Source: Ophiothrix spiculata
Lineage: Eukaryota > Echinodermata > Ophiuroidea > Amphilepidida > Ophiotrichidae
Assembly (NCBI GenBank): GCA_000969725.1
Contig: JXSR01S074643.1
Length of the DNA stretch: 37,171 nt
Reading direction: 5' to 3' (one strand)
A program made the position numbers and the translations under genes. Positions 1 through 14,100 of this stretch are shown piece by piece. The notes beneath the pieces are model-generated. The model had not been told where the DNA came from. It worked only from the letters and a program-made list of their open reading frames with translations, and made no database searches. How positions within the stretch are numbered: position 1 is the stretch's first letter; each line of letters begins with the position of its first letter.

Positions 1-993
1 CATAACAGCCTCATCCCCAGGGTTGCATACTTTCTTTTGCCTCTCAAGAGAAAACAAGACACAAGCTAAGGTTGAAACCTTGCACAATGCATTCCAGAGG
101 CCAAGGTCAATCAGATAAAAGTACATTATACACATCCTAAAATAGGAACCTACACCTTTAATATCCACTGATAAAAGAACCTATGTAAGTTTATTTTGCA
201 CAATTTGAAGAAAATCTGAAAATTCAAGTTTGATAATCAAAATGTGAAAATAAAAGTGTTTGCTAATACTGTATACACTCATCCAATTCAACAATTTGCC
301 ATTTCACGATTTCTTTAAATTAACGCAATAAGTACCCTTACTTCCAAACGTTTCACAAATCATAAGCTCTATGACCACAACAATAAAATGGTGTTTTAAC
401 CCTTTTTGGCAAACACCATATTTGGCAAACAGTAAGGTGAAGATCAACGGTTGAACTGGATAAGCAAATATGTGATGACTCACACCAAAAGGGTTGACTT
501 TGGTTCCGATATCAAAATTGAGTTTTTGGCATCATGTGAAAGCTTAGAGTTTCACAAGTAATTCCACAAGTAAAACAATCCGTTCTGAAGATATGGCTAT
601 TTTAGTAAGAGCATGTTGATCACTTTTCAAAAATAGCAATTGGAGAAAACAGGCTTTAAAGTTTGGGTTTGTAAAAGCATCAATTTCATCGATTACTATT
701 CAACTATACACAAAATCTCTTTAGCAACGGGTACTTAGGAGCACTCGTTCATCATCAAATTTGACACAAACATTGTCAAGATACATATCTTTAATTATAT
801 ACCTAGGACAGTCGGTCAGAGAAGTGAAAATTTGAGCTGAGAAAACGGCTTGTTTTCGAGGATGTTTTTTCTTCCGATCACAAAATTGCGAAAAGGAGAT
901 TGACACGGTGTTAGAAATTTGTCATCAAAATCATCTTTTTTCGCAATTTTATAGAAAACTTGGTATGAAGATTTTAAAAACTTTGAAGATATC
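1..993. other. Non-coding stretch, no gene recognised
   Basis: AT-rich, no recognisable exon. Bases 1-35 resemble 33150-33185 and may be the end of the same dispersed repeat. Bases about 466-500 are the left arm of an inverted repeat whose right arm is near 1990-2023, with a solo LTR between. Confidence 0.5.
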
Positions 994-1897
994 TGTTACA
1001 TGCCCTTGAATATGTAATTTATTTGATAAGTCAAATATAATATTTAACTTGTTCTAATATAAAGCACTGCAACACAGGGGTTCATATAAAGGTCAAGTAG
1101 GTATATCCCCCATTGAGAACAAAGGATTACTAGGAAGTGAGATGGGCTATTGATTGCTAGAGCACAAAGAAGCTATTGTGTGTTATGTGTAAACAAGTTT
1201 GTTTTGACAGTGAGGGAATTTCCCATTTCTCTTGTAGAGTAGGCCAGATGATTCTAGAATTGTGTTTGCTAGATTGGCGTGGAATTAAGAGGTTTTTCCA
1301 GATAAATGTAAATGAGTATAAAAGGAGATGCATTTTGATATTTGAGGTCAGTCAGTTAGTCAGTCAGCTTTGAAGTTAGCTATTACTTTAGTCAGCTATT
1401 GAAGTTATATCATTGAGATATTTTAGAGAAGATAAAAGAAGAGTGGATGGAGTTTTGGGAACTTTTTGGAGTACTTTATGCATAGCTGTTATAGTGGAGA
1501 AGTTAAGTCGCTGGATCGTGAATCGATTTTATATTAACTGTGGACAAGGAGTTTGAGACTGCAAGAAGACGAATTTTACATTGACTGATATTGAACACTA
1601 TTCGGAAGGAGTTATCGGACATTTTGTACCGTTTTGGATCTGGATTTGTGAACATTTGCACAGATGTCATAAAGGACTTTACCTTGGAATATTATTAGCT
1701 AGCTTGTTCAACTCAGAAGCCACTCGTGAGTAAACTAAAACCGTAGATAAGACAATTACACTGTTAAATTGTTTGTGTAAATAAATTGTTTGTTTATTTG
1801 ATAAAATCCTGACTTACAGTGTATTTATTCTTGCTTTGCTTTTAGCTCGAACCCGAAAGGTTAATTCTGACCTTGATCCTTGTTTTGGGTCGTAACA
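994..1897 (+). mobile_element. Solo LTR, Ty3/Gypsy-like
   Basis: A 904-bp segment beginning TGTTAC and ending GTAACA (exact inverted ends, TG...CA) and flanked on both sides by TATC (990-993 and 1898-1901), a likely target-site duplication. Inside are a TATA box (TATAAAAGG, 1317-1325), a following (GTCA)n-like start region, and an AATAAA signal (1780-1785) in the orientation expected of a plus-strand LTR. No internal gag/pol region is present. Family assignment is inferred from the ends only. Confidence 0.72.
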
Positions 1898-2067
1898 TAT
1901 CACAATATCTCAAATTCACCCCCAGACGAAAATTTTACCACTTCTCAACTTCAAAGCCTGATATATCTCAGTCTGCAGATTGTCGCAAAGTCCCCCTTTT
2001 CGGTGTGAGTCATCACATATGGTATATAAGGTGTTTTAATTTAAGTTGACATTCTAAATCAACCTAC

Positions 2068-2181
2068 CTATTTGACAATGCGTCCCCATGTGTGTTCCAT
2101 CACATGTACATATATAGTAGTCAATGAAGTTATTGCAGGTGCCATTGTTAAGACATGGGTCACTAAGGCATGGGTTCACCT
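2068..2181 (-). CDS. Exon: EGF repeat, last one visible
   Basis: A 114-nt phase 1-1 exon, acceptor CCTTTCTTACAG, donor GTAGGT. It encodes [15 protein letters not shown], then [12 protein letters not shown]. It contains both O-glucose type (CLSDPC) and O-fucose type (CLNNGTC) patterns. The donor implies further exons, which must lie left of the window, since nothing recognisable follows in 1-2067. Confidence 0.85.
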
Positions 2182-5100
2182 CTGTAAGAAAGGTAGCATC
2201 AGTCAAAATTTAAGTGTTTTATTTTAACAATTGGTAGATTTTAACGGGTTCGCCGTCGGACAAGTTTTGAACTTTCGTCAGGAGTAGCTCTGACTTCTTC
2301 AGGACATATATTATTATAAAGACATGTGGGCCGTCACTTCCCACTGATGACTCGCATGAGCCAATGCACTGAAGGCTGCCCCTTGCCAACAGTGTTAAAA
2401 GCAGATCACCTCTTTGAGATTGTGGTGGCTCTGAAAAGAGCCTTTCTGTTTTATTTTAATTGATGTCGATAAAGGATATTAATAACATTACACCATGAAG
2501 ATGCAAGAGGACACTGGTGACATTTTGAGTGACAATCAAATTTTTAGCTGTAGTGTAAGCTTTAAATCAAACAGTTCTATGAAAGAACTAATATCACATA
2601 TAAGTCACATATGGCATCATTATTGAAAGGCTAACATCCACATAGGGATGGTCTAGTTGTTTGCAGTTATAAATTGGGTATGTATTCATAGATAGAAGTT
2701 CAAACTATCAAACAGTTCAATTTCTATGAAAGAACTGATATCTACAAAAAATGTCAAAAAGTCACATATGACATCATTACTGAAAGGCTAACATCCACAC
2801 AGGGATGATTAAGGAGTTCATTTATATGTGTCCATGTGTAATCGCTTGGCACAGAGGGCCAAATCAAGCGATTACACACGGACACATATAAATGAACTCC
2901 GTTCACACACACCCTTTTGATGTACAAAAAGTCACAATCCGGGAAAAAAATCTGTCAAGAAACATCCTTTTCACCTCCCAGCCCTACACTAGCACATCAC
3001 AAATAGTGAGGAGTGTAACAGTCAGCATTAGTTATCAGCAGTGTTCCTGCTTAGGCCGTATGGCACGCCATTGGCGCAGGAACTCCTCACTATTTGTGAT
3101 GTGCTAGTGTAGGGCTGGTAAGTGAAAAGGATGTTTCTTGACAGATTTTTTCCCAGATTTTGACTTTTTGTACATCAAAAGGGTATGTATGAATAGAGTT
3201 CATTTATATGTGTCGAAAGTGCTCAACCAGTGGGTTAGAACCACATGGGAGTGTAATTTAACAGCATTATTTCAGGTGACTATCTTTGGAATTAAAAGTG
3301 AACAAGCCCATTATAGGCATGCTTAAGAAATTGGCGCAACAAGTTTCTGAAAATGTGTGAGAAAGTTATTTTTCTAGCTTTACTGACCCAATTAGCCACA
3401 GCTCATGATTTTGGCGCAAGCACCCTTCAACTTTGACAAAATTGCTGGAATTGGCGCAAGCTCAAAAACCTTAGCGGGAACACTGGTTATCAGTGTGATC
3501 AGCCTTACCCTGTTCACAATCTTTGCCAGTAAATCCATAGGCGCAAGTACAGTTATAGTCATCACCTTCACCACTGATACATGTAGCTCCATTTTGACAA
3601 GGTTCTTGGAAGCAAGGATCAGTATCTGTCGGAGAAAATACAAAAAAAAAATGCAAAATGAAGAGGTTGATCCATACCATGTGAAAGGAGAACTAGAGTA
3701 TGAGGAAACATATATGACCAGAAAATATTCTGACATGATTCTTGAAAGACATGATACAGCGCCTATACTCTTTAAACCTTGGAAGTATGCAACAAGAAAT
3801 CAGACTCTGTTACAAAATCCATAGCATATCCCTTGTATTCTTCAACATTTTGAACTGGTGGTTTTGTATTGTGTAAGAGACTAGTAATGATTGATTAGGA
3901 TTGATTAAGGCCAAATCACTGCGTATTAATATATTTTTACATGAATTCTTCATAATTTTGGGCTATTTTTTTTATAACACATGGACAGACATTGTAAATA
4001 AATTCATTTGAATATTCTGCAAGTTTTGGTACCTTGTTATGATTTGAGCAATATGGACTAATTTACTTCCACGTATGGTCATATTGGTTTTTGTGCGTTA
4101 ATCGGCTAATTGTTTGTTGCATACTTCAAGATTTAAAGAGTATAGATTACTTTAACCCTCACCTTCCCAGCATTGGGATTGTTGCAACCCCCTCAAGGTG
4201 GGGTAGGGTAGGTCGCCAAATTGGGGTATAGAGAGGGGAGGTTGGTTAGGTCCCTTAAAATTGTATGTCACCATTGTTATAAAAATATCTGCATGCTATG
4301 AAGCTGAAACTTACAGAACATCTTAGAATTATCATTTCCTTTACTTATTAGCAAAAAATCTGATGAAAAATCTGATATTTAGAACTTTTAAACTAGAGCA
4401 AAATTTAAATTTGGTGGCCTTTTTGCAGAAAATCACAACTTTCCGATTCAATCAATTAAGTAACGCCTTACCCTACTTATCTGATCATGGTATTGTTGAA
4501 TAGGGAAGGAACCATACCAACTCAATACTAGCAAAACCAAGTTTATTGGGGATTTGGTTCCAACAATTTAGGGGAGGGTTGCAAAAACCATCTCCCTGGA
4601 TAAGATATGTTACAAAAATTATCCTGGTTAAATAGGGGTAAACATTTTTATAAGATATCTAATTTTACCCACATATACAACCAGATCATGTTGCTGTGTG
4701 CAGGATACAAAATAAGATAGCATTCTGGGACATACAATGCTCTGGTAAGATAAAGGTAAAGGTCTGTATTTTACAGGTCGGAGTGCCCATCTCTCTTACG
4801 AAGCGTTTGGGCCAGACTCCACAATTTGTTATATTTGCGGTGAGGGGTTCGCCACACCTCATTCCCAAAGAGTCTGTTACCTTCCCAGCATTGAAGAAAG
4901 TCGGTACCCATTTAACACCTGGGTGGAGAGGAGCACATTAGGGTAAGTATCTTGCTCAAGGACACTACAAACGCCGCCCACTGGATTTGAACCCACGACT
5001 CTCAATGCCTGGTGATTAACAGTCGAGGACTTATCCGCTAGGCCACTCATGTTCCGGTCCCGCTACTCAGGTATACAGTTATAAACATGAATTACAAGAA

Positions 5101-8100
5101 AAAATAAAGTCAAAAGGTTGTTTTAGGAACAACTGAGATTCTTGGGAATAAATACAAGTCCGCGCTCGAGTTCTACACCAAGGCCAAATAATGTAAATTG
5201 CCCTACAATGACGACTATAATTACTATTTAAAAATCAATATTGGCCACTGGTCAGTACTTCTTTTTGCTTGGGTAGGGCACCATGGATTTAGATCAGTGT
5301 TGCTTTCCGGTATCCAATTGCAATTAAAGGTTTAAAATTTGCTTGTTGAGGGTTTTTTTACTAATGGAAATATCTCAGTGAAATAAACATGTAGTAACCA
5401 GGAATGTTTGTCTAGAATCAAACAAAAAGGGTAAATTGTCTTGATTTATGCAATTATAGTTGGGAGTCATTGAAAAATATCAATCATGCAAAATATCTTT
5501 TTTCATTTTCAAAATGTCAAATTTTGACATTTGTTGGTCACCCGTACTAACACAACACTAACTTGGTTGTACCATCAAAGTTTTGAATACCATGGACTTT
5601 CTTTCGTCACTGTTTATACTTACTTATTTCACAGAAAGTTCCATTAAATCTATACGGACACAAGCAGTTGAAGGTATCTTCCCCTTGTTCACAAGTAGCA
5701 CCATTCAGGCAGGGATTACTGCTGCAACCATCATACACGTCACAATTGTAGCCAAACCAGCCCTCGTCACAGTTACATGCGTAGAGATTGATGCCATCCA
5801 CACAGTTGCCATTGACGCAGGGGCTGCTGGCACATTCATTAATTTCTGAAAAGGATAGAAACAAGACAAGGGTAGAAATCAATGAGATAGATACACGAAG
5901 AGCGCCCTGCTCGGCAAATTGCTGAAGTCGAGATGCCCTCACAAAAACAATCAAAAATATCTCAATTTACACTAATTTGCTATTTATTTCAGACCACGAC
6001 AAAAGTCCCCACAAAATTAAAAGTGTTTTACAATATCTGAATAGAGTAACCCTTTTCCCCTATATTATCAGACATTTTATTCCCTACCTGTACACTGCGT
6101 TCCATCGCCTTCATAACCTGCCCTGCAATGGCAGCCATGCTGGCCATTCTCGTCCAATCCGCAATAAGCATTGTCATCACATGTCATATCGCTGCTCGTT
6201 ATCTCGTTATTCCCTTCGCATATTCGCTGAATGAAGCACCCAGGCGTGTAGATGGTTTCACCAATCTGGGAAGAGAATGTGTGAAGTTTTGATAAAGATT
6301 TTCATTGTTATAATGAAGGCAAGCACTAAATACACGACCGTTGTGTACACAAACAGCAAATAGGTATATACACAACAGTTTACTCACAGCAAGTACTGGG
6401 CCTCAAACTATATCCATGCATGGGATACAGGCACAAGGGTGTAGGCCTACATGGATATTTATTTTTGCTTAAAATCTTAAAAAATTGCAATTTGAAGCAT
6501 TTTTAGCAATTCTGAACATTACTATACTAAACGCAGGTGCAGAATTGTCTTTTTACTAAAATTTTTCATTCATTTGGAATTTTCCATTATTTTGTTTTTT
6601 TTAGAATGGCACCATTCTACCAATAGATGGGTCCTACAATGCTGTACCTTGAAGAATTGCTGCTTACTTCTTCTACTTCTTCTACTTCTACGCTTATTCT
6701 CATCAAAGCTTTTTCAGCATCTAGATGAGCTCTCTGGTCCTAGAGAGATGATATACTTTTTGAAGGTATAGTGACTATACACTCTGGTCCTAGAGTAGAT
6801 GACGTATTTTGACATACGGTCACGGTTGCCGGGGAAGGTTCCCCTACTCTTATTTCAAACAGCTGTAGCCTAGCCCCTGACGTTCTTTTACATCCGACAG
6901 TGTGTCAGGAACACTTCAGATGGGACCGACAGCTTTACGTGCACTTGATAATCCACGGTTGTGGATATAATGTTTTGATTTCTAGCTGTATGACCGTCTT
7001 GTATATACTTATTGCCTATAATGAAAACCAAATCATATGGCAGACTGGCGATCCATTAAACTATAAACTATTACAGTTACTGCATGAGCATCCTATTTCA
7101 GTTGCTTATCATGTTTTGCCACTTATTGCATGTATTTGACCGTGGGAATGCGATAACTATGGTTTGTTTGTTCTACGTTGATTGACTATCATTAATATAT
7201 AGGACCCAGGACCTCTGGTTTGCAAGACCATTACTTTAACCATCAGGCAATATGACTAGGAGATACATAAAGGGAAGGTTACCTAAAAATAAATAATAAG
7301 ATAGTGCCAAAGTCTCTCAACCAGCGTTCGAAATTCTGGTTGTCCGGTTGCCAAGGACAACCAAATCTGGCGCCGGACAACCTAAATTAATGCTGGGATT
7401 GTCCGGCGGACAACCATAATTTTTCAAAGTAAACACATACTTCTTAGCAAGTTTATTTCAAACCTGGAACCTCCTATAAATTCTACAATTTTTAGTGAGC
7501 ATTTTTCTTCAATTCCCTGATCGCACTGTGCGTAGTATAACTAATTATATCGTCCACAATTTTTCGAGTTTACATAATTGTGAAAATTTTGTTTTGAATT
7601 ACGGACAACCAAATTACTGACGGACAACCAAAAATTACAACCTGGTTGTCCGTGGGACAACCATGTTTTTTTCCTTAATTCGAACGCTGCTCTCAACTAT
7701 GGTCCAATTATTTTTCACCCTTATGGTACAATTTACAAACTGATTCCCTTTCTTTTACAACATAATGAGCAGAAATAAGGAAGGTAAAGAGTATTGCTTA
7801 AGGACTGTGAACTAATGTGGCTGTAAATGGGCTTAAACCTACAAGGTAATGACTTCTAACACAATTCTCTTTCTACTGTACAACATTATCATACAAAAAA
7901 CACTGGGACCACTTGTAGTCAAGGGTGATTACCATACGCGAGTATCATCCTAAAATATTGACCCATGGCTTGGATTTGGGGTGGACTCAATAAGCCACCC
8001 TACACAATGATTTTGACCAGTTTTCAATACCCTAATCTTTGATTTTTTTTTTCAGATTCAGGTTTAGCAAAGACAGCCATGCTGTGCATGCATATGGATT

Positions 8101-11100
8101 TAAAATTATACCCTAATCATACATTCATGGTCTGTGAAAAACATGTACCCTTATCATGTATAAATTTCTTTCATTAGCCCCTAAAACATACATACATTCA
8201 TGGTCTGTGAAAAACATGTACCCTTATCATGTATAAATTTCTTTCATTAGCCCCTAAAACATGTAATTTTTGTTGTTTTTGACACCATACACATGGTCAT
8301 GTGTTTTTGTACTGTAATTGTAGCACTATTCCCAAATTATCCCCCCCCCCTCCAAATCAAAACTTACAGAATAGTAGAATCCATCCACAAAACAGCCACA
8401 TTGTGAAGCATTGCTACATCTCTCATCATCAAGAACTTTGCCTTCTGGGCATTCACATGTTTCTACACACTTATCATCACATGTGGACTCTGTCCTTCCC
8501 ATGAGGATGTCCACACAGGTCAAAAGGCATGGGTTGCCACATGGTGTGTAACTGGTGCCTTCAGGGCAGGTTACATCTGTCAAAAATCAAATTCAAAACA
8601 GATTGTGTTAACATTGGAAATGAAGCACACAATTTTGAGGTAAAACAAATCTACCAGATTTTGAAGTTAGTTAGTTTTGAATGTCACAAAATGCCTGATT
8701 TATACATAACCCTTTGCACCTGACGAGCCGGTATATTGGCTCACATGTACATGTACCGTATACCTGATGAGCCGGTTTACCGGTTTTAGGTCACGTTTCA
8801 GAAACTTGATGTTTCTGTCAACAAGCATGGGTATTTACATTTTTCAATAGTCTTATCTATATTGGAAGACATCAATAAAGCTTTGAATCCATGGTTGATG
8901 GGTCATTTTGCTCTTATTCACTTGAAAGAGGTGAAAAATTCCTCATATTTTTGTAAATTCGATCACAATTTTCAACAAATATGGCTTCGCCCATAGACTA
9001 CAACGTAAATATCGAATATGTTGTTCGACATAAATCGTATTCTTTAGTGAATGCTGGTTATTGGAATAATTCAAATGAAAAGGTAAAGCAAGGGAAATCA
9101 AAATCAAAGTACGTTTAGGGGTTATATTTTGTTTTTTAACTTTCGGGTTGGCCTGGGTCAGCTGTACAGATACACGTGGAATGGCCAGGGTTCAAAGGGT
9201 CAAGCCAATGCAAAATACAATAACGTGGATGTGCCCATTTGTGCCAAGTGAATCACAGTACTACAAATAACTTTTGACACAAATGCTATTATAACTGCAT
9301 TTTGCAATTTCAATTGCCTGAATACATTTCTCAAATCAATCAAAAACAATTACAACAAGATAAAACAACAACAAATCAAAAAAGCACAACTTTTTCATGT
9401 TTTTCACGTTCTAGTTTAGTTGCTACAATGTATCATTATGGACAGCTGGTAAGCTCATTGGATGGGGCATTCAATCAAAATAGTTTTGAAAAATAATAAA
9501 AAAAGAAAAACCAGACCTTTTTGTTCTATATAAATTGTGATGCATTTTTGTGCCCTCAATATTTGTTGAATTTCAGATTTTGTCATAAACCATTCCAGTG
9601 TGCTACCAACAACTTTGGTCTGATTTCTTCAAAATGGAAAATGTCTTTCTTTTTTTCAAAATATCAATTCATGCTGTGTAGTTTAAGGATATTTAGAAAT
9701 ATCTCATACTTTTCTTCATCTTGTTTAGGCTTTCACCATGGAAACCCAATTGGTACTACCAAGTAAGCTAAAAGAAGCCTATCTTCATCTGAGCTCCGAG
9801 ATGTTTTTAAATTCAGTTTTTGAATGCAGGAGGAAAACAGTTGCTCCCGGAGAAAAACCTGCGGAAGTGAGCATGGACTGAAAACCAAATGTACATAAAA
9901 TGCTTGGGCTGGGAATCGAACCCGGGATCTCATTGGTGCAAGGCAAGGAACTATAGCTGCCCTAACCCACTCCCCTACATAAATGTGCTTTAGGCTAAAG
10001 TAACATCGCAAATAGATCGGATGAATAGTTTAGTCCAATACATTTTCTCAAGAAATTGCCAAGTTTTAACATGACAGGTAAGATACTTGATCTTTCTCAA
10101 CAACAAGGACTTTTGAGGCGCGCAAGAGCAATTGCGTGCGCCATCGCGTACCTTAAATTCCATAAAGCACACCTAAATTTTACGACGTCAACTTACTACA
10201 AATTCCCAAAATCCCTGTCTCAAAAATAGCTTCAAGACTACAGAACCCTGTGTTTTCCATGCTCCCATCGCTTCTTTTGATTTTGTTGATGCCTCAATAC
10301 TGCACGTGTATTGCCAAAATAAAATTAGTCATCAAGAAATTATAACGCATGCATGATGCTGACCTCGAACCTTTTTTCTTTTGATGGTTTATTTGGTGAT
10401 GATAATGTGCACAAACTGAACTGTGAATTATTCAATGTATTATAATAAGATAACCAATGTATTCCAATTGTCGGAATGAATATTCATTATAGATGACGTA
10501 ACTACTTAAAAGTTATTGATCGTTGTAGCAGTTCTATTCCAGGGGTCTCTATTAAAGTAGCAGAGGGGCGCAAGACCATGGTAACTTTGATCAGAGTTCA
10601 TTGTATTTAAACTGCAGCCTTTTTTCTGATTTAGTCAAAAAGCTAGCTTAAACATCTTGAGGAGGGTGGTTCTCATCACTCTCCTACAGCTCACCTAAAA
10701 ATCTTGAGGGTGATTCACAGCTCGCCTGGTATTTTTTTTAAAACAATCAATGCAACTACTATACTCTATAAACCTTGAAGTAAGCAACAAGCAATCAGAG
10801 CTGTTACCAGATCCATAGCATATCCCTTGTATTCTACCACATTGTGAACTGGTGGTTTTGTTTTGTGTAAGAGACTAGTGCTGATTGATTAGGATTGATT
10901 AAGACTTCATGATTTTGGTATTATTTTGGGCTAATTTTGTTGCTAACATGGACAAACACTGAACACGAGTTAATTTGAATATTCAGCAAGATTTGGTACA
11001 TTGTTATGATTCAAGAAATGTGGAGTAATCTATTTCCCGTATGGTCTTATTGGTTTATGTGCGTTAATCGGCTGCTTGTTGCATGCTTCAAGATTTACAG

Positions 11101-14100
11101 AGTATACACACTATTCTAGTTCCCACAGGATTCCTTAAATATGTCTTGGACAAACTTTAAAGGCAATCTCTTTTCTGTGGAAAAACACTGAAGTTGTAAC
11201 TTACCACATACTACGCTGGACTCATTCCTCCAGTTAGTCACTTCTACGTCCTCATTGACACACCGCGCTGCAAATGACTCAACATGTCGGCAAGCTGTGT
11301 TTGATGCGGAGTCTAGCAAGCTAGTACAGCTACTATAATGACAGGTATCGGAGAACCATGGTGATGATGCGTTCATTTTGTCAATACATGCCCCAAAAGG
11401 TCCTGAAATTTGAGAGAGAAAATGCAAATAAGATGCGAGAGTAAGAAAATACAATAAAACATTGAAACAAAATTATAGAAATGGGCTCCATTGAGTCATA
11501 AACAAAAGCTGAGTGGGCATTTATTATAGTATTACACCTTAAGTTCAGGACAAAATCACTAACACCTTTTATATTTTCTCCCTTTTTTTTAAAATAACCT
11601 TTGAATGGGAATTTTAATTTAAAACACCCACTCTAATGTTGCGTCATTTTTGTTTTTTAGAATTTTGGCCAATTTTTTTATTTTCATGCCAAATAAGGTC
11701 AAAAAATGACCAAAAATGGAAAAACGTGAAGGTCATCTTTTTTTAAATTGTTATTTTTAGCTTGTCTGGAAGCACAAATGGCCAAAAAATTTGTTTTTTG
11801 TGATTTTCTAAAAAAATGTGATTTTAGGTCAAAAATCAACATCACCATCATGTTCCTTGTGAAAATTCCTTTCTGGAAATGTATACTTTTATTAACTTTA
11901 AGCACTTTGTTCAAAAGTGATGGTACAAAATAATTTGCAAAAACGTAAAATTGAGTAACGTGCTTTCCCCCTTAATTCATTCTAGATTGAAAGGGAGAAA
12001 ATATAAAAGGTGTTAAAACGTTCAAGTGGTTCTGCCCAAACTTTGTATTTCTAAAGAGGTGCCAAGAAAAGTTGGCCATTTGTGTGCAACTATTATTGTT
12101 GAATATATACTTTTGTATTCATCCTTATGATAATAATGGTATGAGTATTAGTATAAGATTCCTTGGACATATTAAGACAATTAATCTAAAAAAACTACAA
12201 ATGCAGAGGTTCTTTTGATCTTCAGGAGAATCTAGGAGTTGCATACAGGCTGTTTACGTTGGTCTCCGACATCTTATCCAAAATAAGACGCTGGTAACCG
12301 CTAGTCAATCTAAGAACTTGATTGGCCCATGTCCCAACGCATTTGTTTTGAGCGTCAAGCACATAATATATGTGACGCATTGGTGATTGTGCTAATTTCT
12401 TGTGACGCATAATTAAAGGCATTCTTCATGAAGATATTGCACATGTAAACATTGCCATTTTGTAAACCTCTTCATCAAAGGTGCGCACTCACGAAAGATT
12501 GCCGTGTAGCTAGATAAGGCGAGTGAGAAATCAAAGTGTGTAATTTTACTGGTCAGAATTTTGACTATGGTTGTTGGATTTACTTTGTGAACGCGTCCTC
12601 CTAGTGTTGAGTGTAGAGGCACACAAAATAACATTGATAATGTACGCTCGCATCAGACACCTCTACTTATTTGCTACAGACATGCGTTCATGAATTAAAT
12701 TCAACAACAATAATTATGATCAGCCATTACCTGCGATAGTGGGCAGTCTGACCCATATTGTAAATTCATCAAATAGGTGGTGAGGTCAACTTATTTTCCA
12801 ATTAGGCTTGGTGCCAAAGACATTCGCTCGCCCGAGTGACATTCACTCGCCCTACCAAGAAAACTCTTTCCAATGGGAAGCGACTTTCACTTAACAAATT
12901 TTATGACATTCGCTACACTTCAAATTGAATCGGAGCGCGGATATTCTTGGGTTTGTTCATTCAATAATCATAGCACTGCAACTTGCGCGAGTGACATTCG
13001 CTTTCATCGATTGAAATGATGTTCGTGCGATGAGAGCGCTTTCCGTTTTAGCGAATAACTCAGAGCGAATATCAAGATTGAGTGTCACTCGGCCGAGTGA
13101 ATGTCTTTGAATACCAAGCCTTAATAACAGTTCCTATTGTTTGTTCTCATTATATTGTTCCCATGAAGTCTTCCAGATGACGATTTGACACGATGATCTC
13201 TCATGCAACCACTCTATATGAACTTGCATTTTACAAATGCCGTACTGACGCGTGTATAGTCCCACCCTTTTTTCACCTCAGATTTTACTCAAATTTGGGA
13301 TGGGACTTAAATCGGGGAACTTACATAAATTTATAAATCAAAGTATTTTCACTGCTTCATGAGTCGCCATTTTGACAGGTTACAATCACAATTGCGCATG
13401 TCTGCCAAGTATGATAGCGCATGCTCTGTTTTAAGTTTACCGTTATATAACCGTAAACATCGCCATCTGTTGACGAAGTTGACAAAGACATTCAACGGAT
13501 GCAAATAAATAGTTTACAGATTAACAAATCATAGAGAAAATGATATTCATCGGCGATGTTCCAGCAAGTGACACTGCATTTTCGATAAAGTTTGCGACTA
13601 TTTTTTGAAGTAGATTTTGATATTTGATAACTTTAAAGGTCATTTGGCAACTTATGGCCGTCCGTGATATGATTTTTGGAATATTTTGGTAATGATAATT
13701 TGGCGACTCCTAAAAAATAGCAATGGGACTTAATGGGACTTAACACATGTTAATTTCGCGAAATTTTTTTTGTAAATTAAATTTAGGGGAGGACATAAAA
13801 CGAGCATGGGATTATACACGCGTCAGTACGGTAGTTCTAGTCTAATTCAATGACTGTCTGTTTACCTGAGAAAGGGTCAAAATATTCTTCACAGACCATG
13901 GCAGCCATAGTATACCCTTCTGGCTCCTTGACACATGAGGGCAGTGTTTGTTGCCATGGTGAACAAGAATCATCAGTAAACCAACTGTCTCCAAACTCTT
14001 GTACTTGTGGTGATGGTGGTATGATGTTTGTATCATTTGATGCCGGAACATCAATCTGTTAGAAAATATAACATGAAATGGATGTTTTATCAATACCTTT

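Noticed and set aside
2892..3107. 71-aa open frame
   Set aside because: Runs through one arm and the spacer of the foldback element; no family resemblance.
3405..3824. 139-aa plus-strand open frame
   Set aside because: Antisense of the EGF exon at 3509-3625. The minus-strand reading has EGF cysteines and splice sites.
4975..5052. Possible tRNA gene (minus strand)
   Set aside because: A and B boxes are present, but the cloverleaf is degenerate and the sequence continues into a SINE body.
5583..5849. 88-aa plus-strand open frame
   Set aside because: Antisense of the double-EGF exon at 5624-5845.
9901..9977. Possible tRNA gene (minus strand)
   Set aside because: Good B box, poor A box, no convincing acceptor stem; better explained as a SINE head.
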